From assembly GCA_025331435.1 (NCBI GenBank), contig JAIWNI010000064.1:62001-126000 (forward strand): 64,000 nucleotides of DNA. The letters are read 5' to 3'. Both the position numbers and the translations under genes were made by a program. Below are positions 61,030 to 64,000 of the stretch, piece by piece (positions within the stretch are counted from its first letter, which is position 1; the number at the start of each line of letters is the position of its first letter). This DNA is from Choanephora cucurbitarum (lineage: Eukaryota; Mucoromycota; Mucoromycetes; Mucorales; Choanephoraceae). The notes beneath the pieces were generated by a model, which saw nothing but the letters and a program-made list of their open reading frames with translations, searched no databases and was not told the DNA's origin.

Positions 61030-63457
61030 TCATTGAGGAGGGTTACGTCTGGGCAGTCGGTTCTATAGAGATAAGGTTTAGAACATCATGTTTAAAAGGA
61101 CAGTACATGATACTTACATAAGTAGCCAAAAGAGCACGGTACAATCGATTGCTGTGAAAAAAAAAAGGATGAGACAGAATGATAATACAAAAAAAAAGGG
61201 CTTTACTTGTCAAGTGTCTTGGTAGTGGAACGTTCATTCAATTGCTTTTGTAGATAGCGAGAAACTAAAACAGCAAGAAAATTGAGTTGATATGAGCCCG
61301 AGGTACTTTGTTCTACTTACTAGATCGTTTTGTGACATTGCAGGGACCCACTTTCTTCCATGCACCTGAACTACTTCCAGGTTGATCGTTGTAAGACCAC
61401 CATTTTGCTTCCCAAATTTCGTCTTGATAGACTACTTGATTGGTTCCCACATAGGTCTTATTAGGTGACCAGGCAGCTAGATTTGAGCAGGCAGTTCCAA
61501 TACTTGTAGGTGTAGCTTGACTTGATGTTTGGGAGGTGAGTGTGGTGGTGGTGGTCAGTTGTGTAGCTTGATTGGTGGTGGTGGTAGAACGAGTTGTAGT
61601 AGAACGAGTCCAAGTGGTGGTGGTGGTGGTATCAGGTAATGAGCCACCATTACCTTGACAACTACTGACTATTGAACTTTATTCAGTAATTATCCCTCTT
61701 GAGTTATGTATATCTATTTACCTGGAATCCAGTCACTATTACCATCAGCAGAAGGAGCCCGAGAAGCAGACCATTTAGCCTAACAAAAGGAGTCGTTTAG
61801 GATGTTATTACAAAACACAAAATATCATTTCAATCCTTACTGCCCAAATATATCTAAATACATCCAATAGTACAAAAAAAAAAAGAGTTAAAAAAAAAGA
61901 GTGTCAAGAGAAACATGGTATTGATTTTTACCCTCTATTAAAAGAAAAAACAATCAGTCAATGGTTTACATGATCATGCCTCTATTGAAATACTTTACTT
62001 GTATGAAACTTGATCGCCTCCTCTATAGGAACCTCCAGAAGACCAAACAGGTGCTGTACAAGCAGGGTATTCAAATTTGCCTTGACAGTTGCGACCATTG
62101 GAAAGCGATTGTTTGATGTTCTTGTCGATTCGATTGTTCTTGTATGCTTGAGAGGCATCTAGAGAAGACCATCAGTCAGGAATTTCAAAATTTGGTGATT
62201 ATGCATTTACCCCAAAACATAACACCACCAAAACTAGGAAATTTATCTCGGGTGGTTTTGGCAATGGTCGCCAATGTATCGATAGGGACATAACCTGTGC
62301 CTGCTGCTGATGCACTTGCAGGTGCCCCAATATAGACCTTGACATCAGGATTAGGTGAGATGGTTCGTGCCCAGATATCCCAAACACCAAAATTCCATTG
62401 AAAGTTATTATTGAAGTTTTGTAATCCACATGGATTATTATCTTTTAAAAAAAGTGAGCAAAACTGGCAATAAAAAAACAGAAGGCTATCCACTTACAGA
62501 ATTGAACATAAACAGCATCTATAGGAAATTGATTGATGACAGATTGAAGGTTGGCATCAGGATAGACACATTGTGGGGCAGCAGTAACATAATAACGTTT
62601 GTTGTCTCTGTCAAAATAGGATTTAAGTTTGTTCAAAAAAGTAACATAGTCTATTCAAGAGTGTAAGCAATCAAGTCAATCTAATGTCCTTCAACCTTTA
62701 CAATTCGAACCACCACCCTCAATATCCAAATCAATACTATTCAAGAAGTTAGATCACTTTCCCAAAAGAATTTTTTTTTTTTTTACCCGTCCAAGACAGC
62801 ATCACCAAAAGGACGTATGTTTGATTGACCACCTAAAAACAGATTCCAGATAGTATCTGCAAAGCGATTGGCTTGAGCATCTGACTGAAATCCAACACTG
62901 CCTGTGGCACCACCAAGAGAAAGGGTTACTAATTTGCCTTTGCTTTGACAGTACTTGATATCAGAGGCCATATTTTGACAATTAGCTAAACCTGTACCAG
63001 GAAAGGTACCATTGTCAACACTGTTACAATACTATTCAAATAAGATCAATTAAAAAAAAAAGAAAAAGAAGCCATTGTTTTCATTACTGTACATTCGCAA
63101 GATTGATCTCTGGTTCGCCACCACGACCAAAAAAGGTAGTCAAGAAAGAAATTGGCAAAACATCAACAGAATCGTCTTGACAGTAAAATCGAAGAGGTTG
63201 TTGCCATCCCGATACATCGCCACTATTGGCAGCACCATATGAATTTTGACCCCAATCTAATGGCGAAAGAGAGTAAGTTAGACATTCAATGAAATAGAGT
63301 ATGTACCTACAATCAACAATGTTATGATTGCATTGATCCTATCCAATCAAAATGTAACAATTTAGAAACCATAACATTCTATTTGTATCATGCATACATT
63401 GAAAGCAAAAGCCAATTGAATGGCTGTAAATAAGACAAGGTATACAATGGCCAGCAT
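61030..63457 (-). CDS. GH18 chitinase (class III type) with two CBM5/12-like modules
   Basis: Many-exon gene of roughly 560-600 residues. A signal peptide ([22 protein letters not shown] at 63457) is followed by [14 protein letters not shown] after a 28-nt mini-exon, the canonical class III start. Catalytic site: DGIDLDIEG (DGxDxDxE), with the YVTAAPQC and GVMFWD segments typical of this clade. After the catalytic domain come two chitin-binding-like modules: [16 protein letters not shown]... WAAKWSAS... SDWIPV and [25 protein letters not shown]... GAWKKVGPC, joined by a Thr/Ser-rich linker. The last two small exons (ending RLPRRNPPQ at 61030) are my reading; an earlier stop at about 61203 is possible if the last introns are not used. 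Secreted, likely cell wall remodelling. Confidence 0.9.
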
Positions 63458-63670
63458 AAAGAAAAAGAATTGAATGAATGAAGAAAAGAAAGAAAGAAAA
63501 AAAGCAAGAAAAAGAGATGAATTTATATAGTTATGCGTTATTCATAAACTTCCTATTGTTCAGAGAAAGAGAGAGAGAGAGAACCATTGTAAAACAATTC
63601 CAAACAAAATGTATTATGTAACATAAAGAGATTACATAAATTCTCCCCCCCTCTTTTTTTTTTTTTAATT

Positions 63671-64000
63671 TTATCGACTATTCAGTATTTCTCTTGCTAT
63701 CTTACAGTTCTGTCGTACTTTTTCTAAATCAGGTTCTTCAAGACCTGCATGTTTACCATGTACAACAGTTTCTAACATAAAGAAGTTACAACCCTGCGCA
63801 AGTGCACGGAGCTCCAAAATCTTGCCAAACACATTAGCAATGTCCTGTGGCTCATGTAACTGCAACAACAGGTTAGAAAACAGTACTTCAAGAAAGATAC
63901 GGCCATTACGTTTGACAGACATGAAATTGATACTTTTGAGAATAGCCAGTGTAAGTGCACCTCCAGCAATCAAGGCAGCATAGAACTTGGCCATATTTGA
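63671..64000 (-). CDS. MA3-domain C-terminus, NOM1/Sgd1-like (partial)
   Basis: The open frame continues past the window edge. About 105 residues: AKFYAALIAGGALTLAILKSINF... GRIFLEVLFSNLLLQLHEP... FGKILELRALAQGCNFFMLETVV, then KVRQNCKIAREILNSR and stop. The A-K-x-Y-x-x-L-I-A-x-GAL-x-L-x-ILK segment and the final CKIARE are like the C-terminal MA3 region of NOM1/Sgd1, nucleolar proteins of 40S ribosome biogenesis that bind a DEAH/eIF4A-type helicase. The N-terminal part is outside the window, so identification is provisional. Confidence 0.65.
   Translation of the reverse strand, partial: SNMAKFYAALIAGGALTLAILKSINFMSVKRNGRIFLEVLFSNLLLQLHEPQDIANVFGKILELRALAQGCNFFMLETVVHGKHAGLEEPDLEKVRQNCKIAREILNSR

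Overview
The window is eukaryotic nuclear DNA from a filamentous fungus, most probably an early-diverging one of the Mucoromycota (Mucorales-like). It is AT-rich, genes are split by many short introns (about 40-80 nt, GTAAGT/GTATGA donors), and it carries a GPI-anchored CotH protein, a plant/fungal class III-type GH18 chitinase, a fungal LAS1, a YOP1, an ATP23 and a Helitron. I cannot name the genus.

Layout, left to right. 0.6-1.7 kb: EF-hand protein (-). 3.3-5.1 kb: MFSD1-type transporter (-). 6.2-8.3 kb: GTPBP1/2-like translational GTPase (+), tail-to-tail with a two-finger C2H2 transcription factor (8.4-9.4 kb, -). 9.6-12.7 kb: SMCR8-type longin/DENN protein (-). 12.9-13.6 kb: YOP1/REEP (-). 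13.7-14.5 kb: ATP23 metalloprotease (-). 14.7-17.1 kb: DBP2/p68 DEAD-box helicase (-), with an unusually long intron just after the ARGI/SRGI helicase motif. 18.8-24.1 kb: a complete-looking two-ORF non-LTR retrotransposon flanked by a 15-bp target-site duplication. 24.6-26.4 kb: LAS1 (-), divergent over 155 bp from an acidic TPR-like protein (26.5-27.8 kb, +). 27.8-34.0 kb: a 6-kb stretch with no gene I can identify. 34.0-35.9 kb: CotH (-). 38.4-43.1 kb: Helitron Rep-helicase with one frame break in a T9 tract. 43.2-43.4 kb: GC-rich hairpin DNA. 43.5-44.7 kb: SGF29 (+). 45.6-46.8 kb: G-protein beta subunit (-). 47.6-48.6 kb: NECAP (-). 48.65-49.48 kb: internally deleted Tc1/mariner element with matched 29-bp inverted repeats and flanking TA. 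49.5-50.9 kb: a broken member of a family I recall as multi-copy in Mucoromycota. 53.2-54.8 kb: Sel1-repeat protein (-). 55.7-57.7 kb: poly(A) polymerase (-). 59.5-60.9 kb: trehalose-phosphate phosphatase (+). 61.0-63.5 kb: GH18 chitinase (-). 63.7-64.0 kb: C-terminal end of a NOM1/SGD1-type MA3 protein (-), running off the window.

The host genes are housekeeping functions and do not form one pathway. Themes that recur are RNA and ribosome biology (DBP2, LAS1, PAP1, GTPBP, NOM1), endomembrane and trafficking proteins (SMCR8, YOP1, NECAP, MFSD1) and cell wall or surface (CotH, chitinase). The most notable points are the DBP2 intron, the LINE whose 5' end falls exactly on the ORF1 start codon, the SMCR8 orthologue, the GC-rich hairpin tract beside SGF29, and a trehalose phosphatase with a strongly reduced synthase-like N-terminus. 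Exon borders were read by eye from splice signals and reading-frame continuity.
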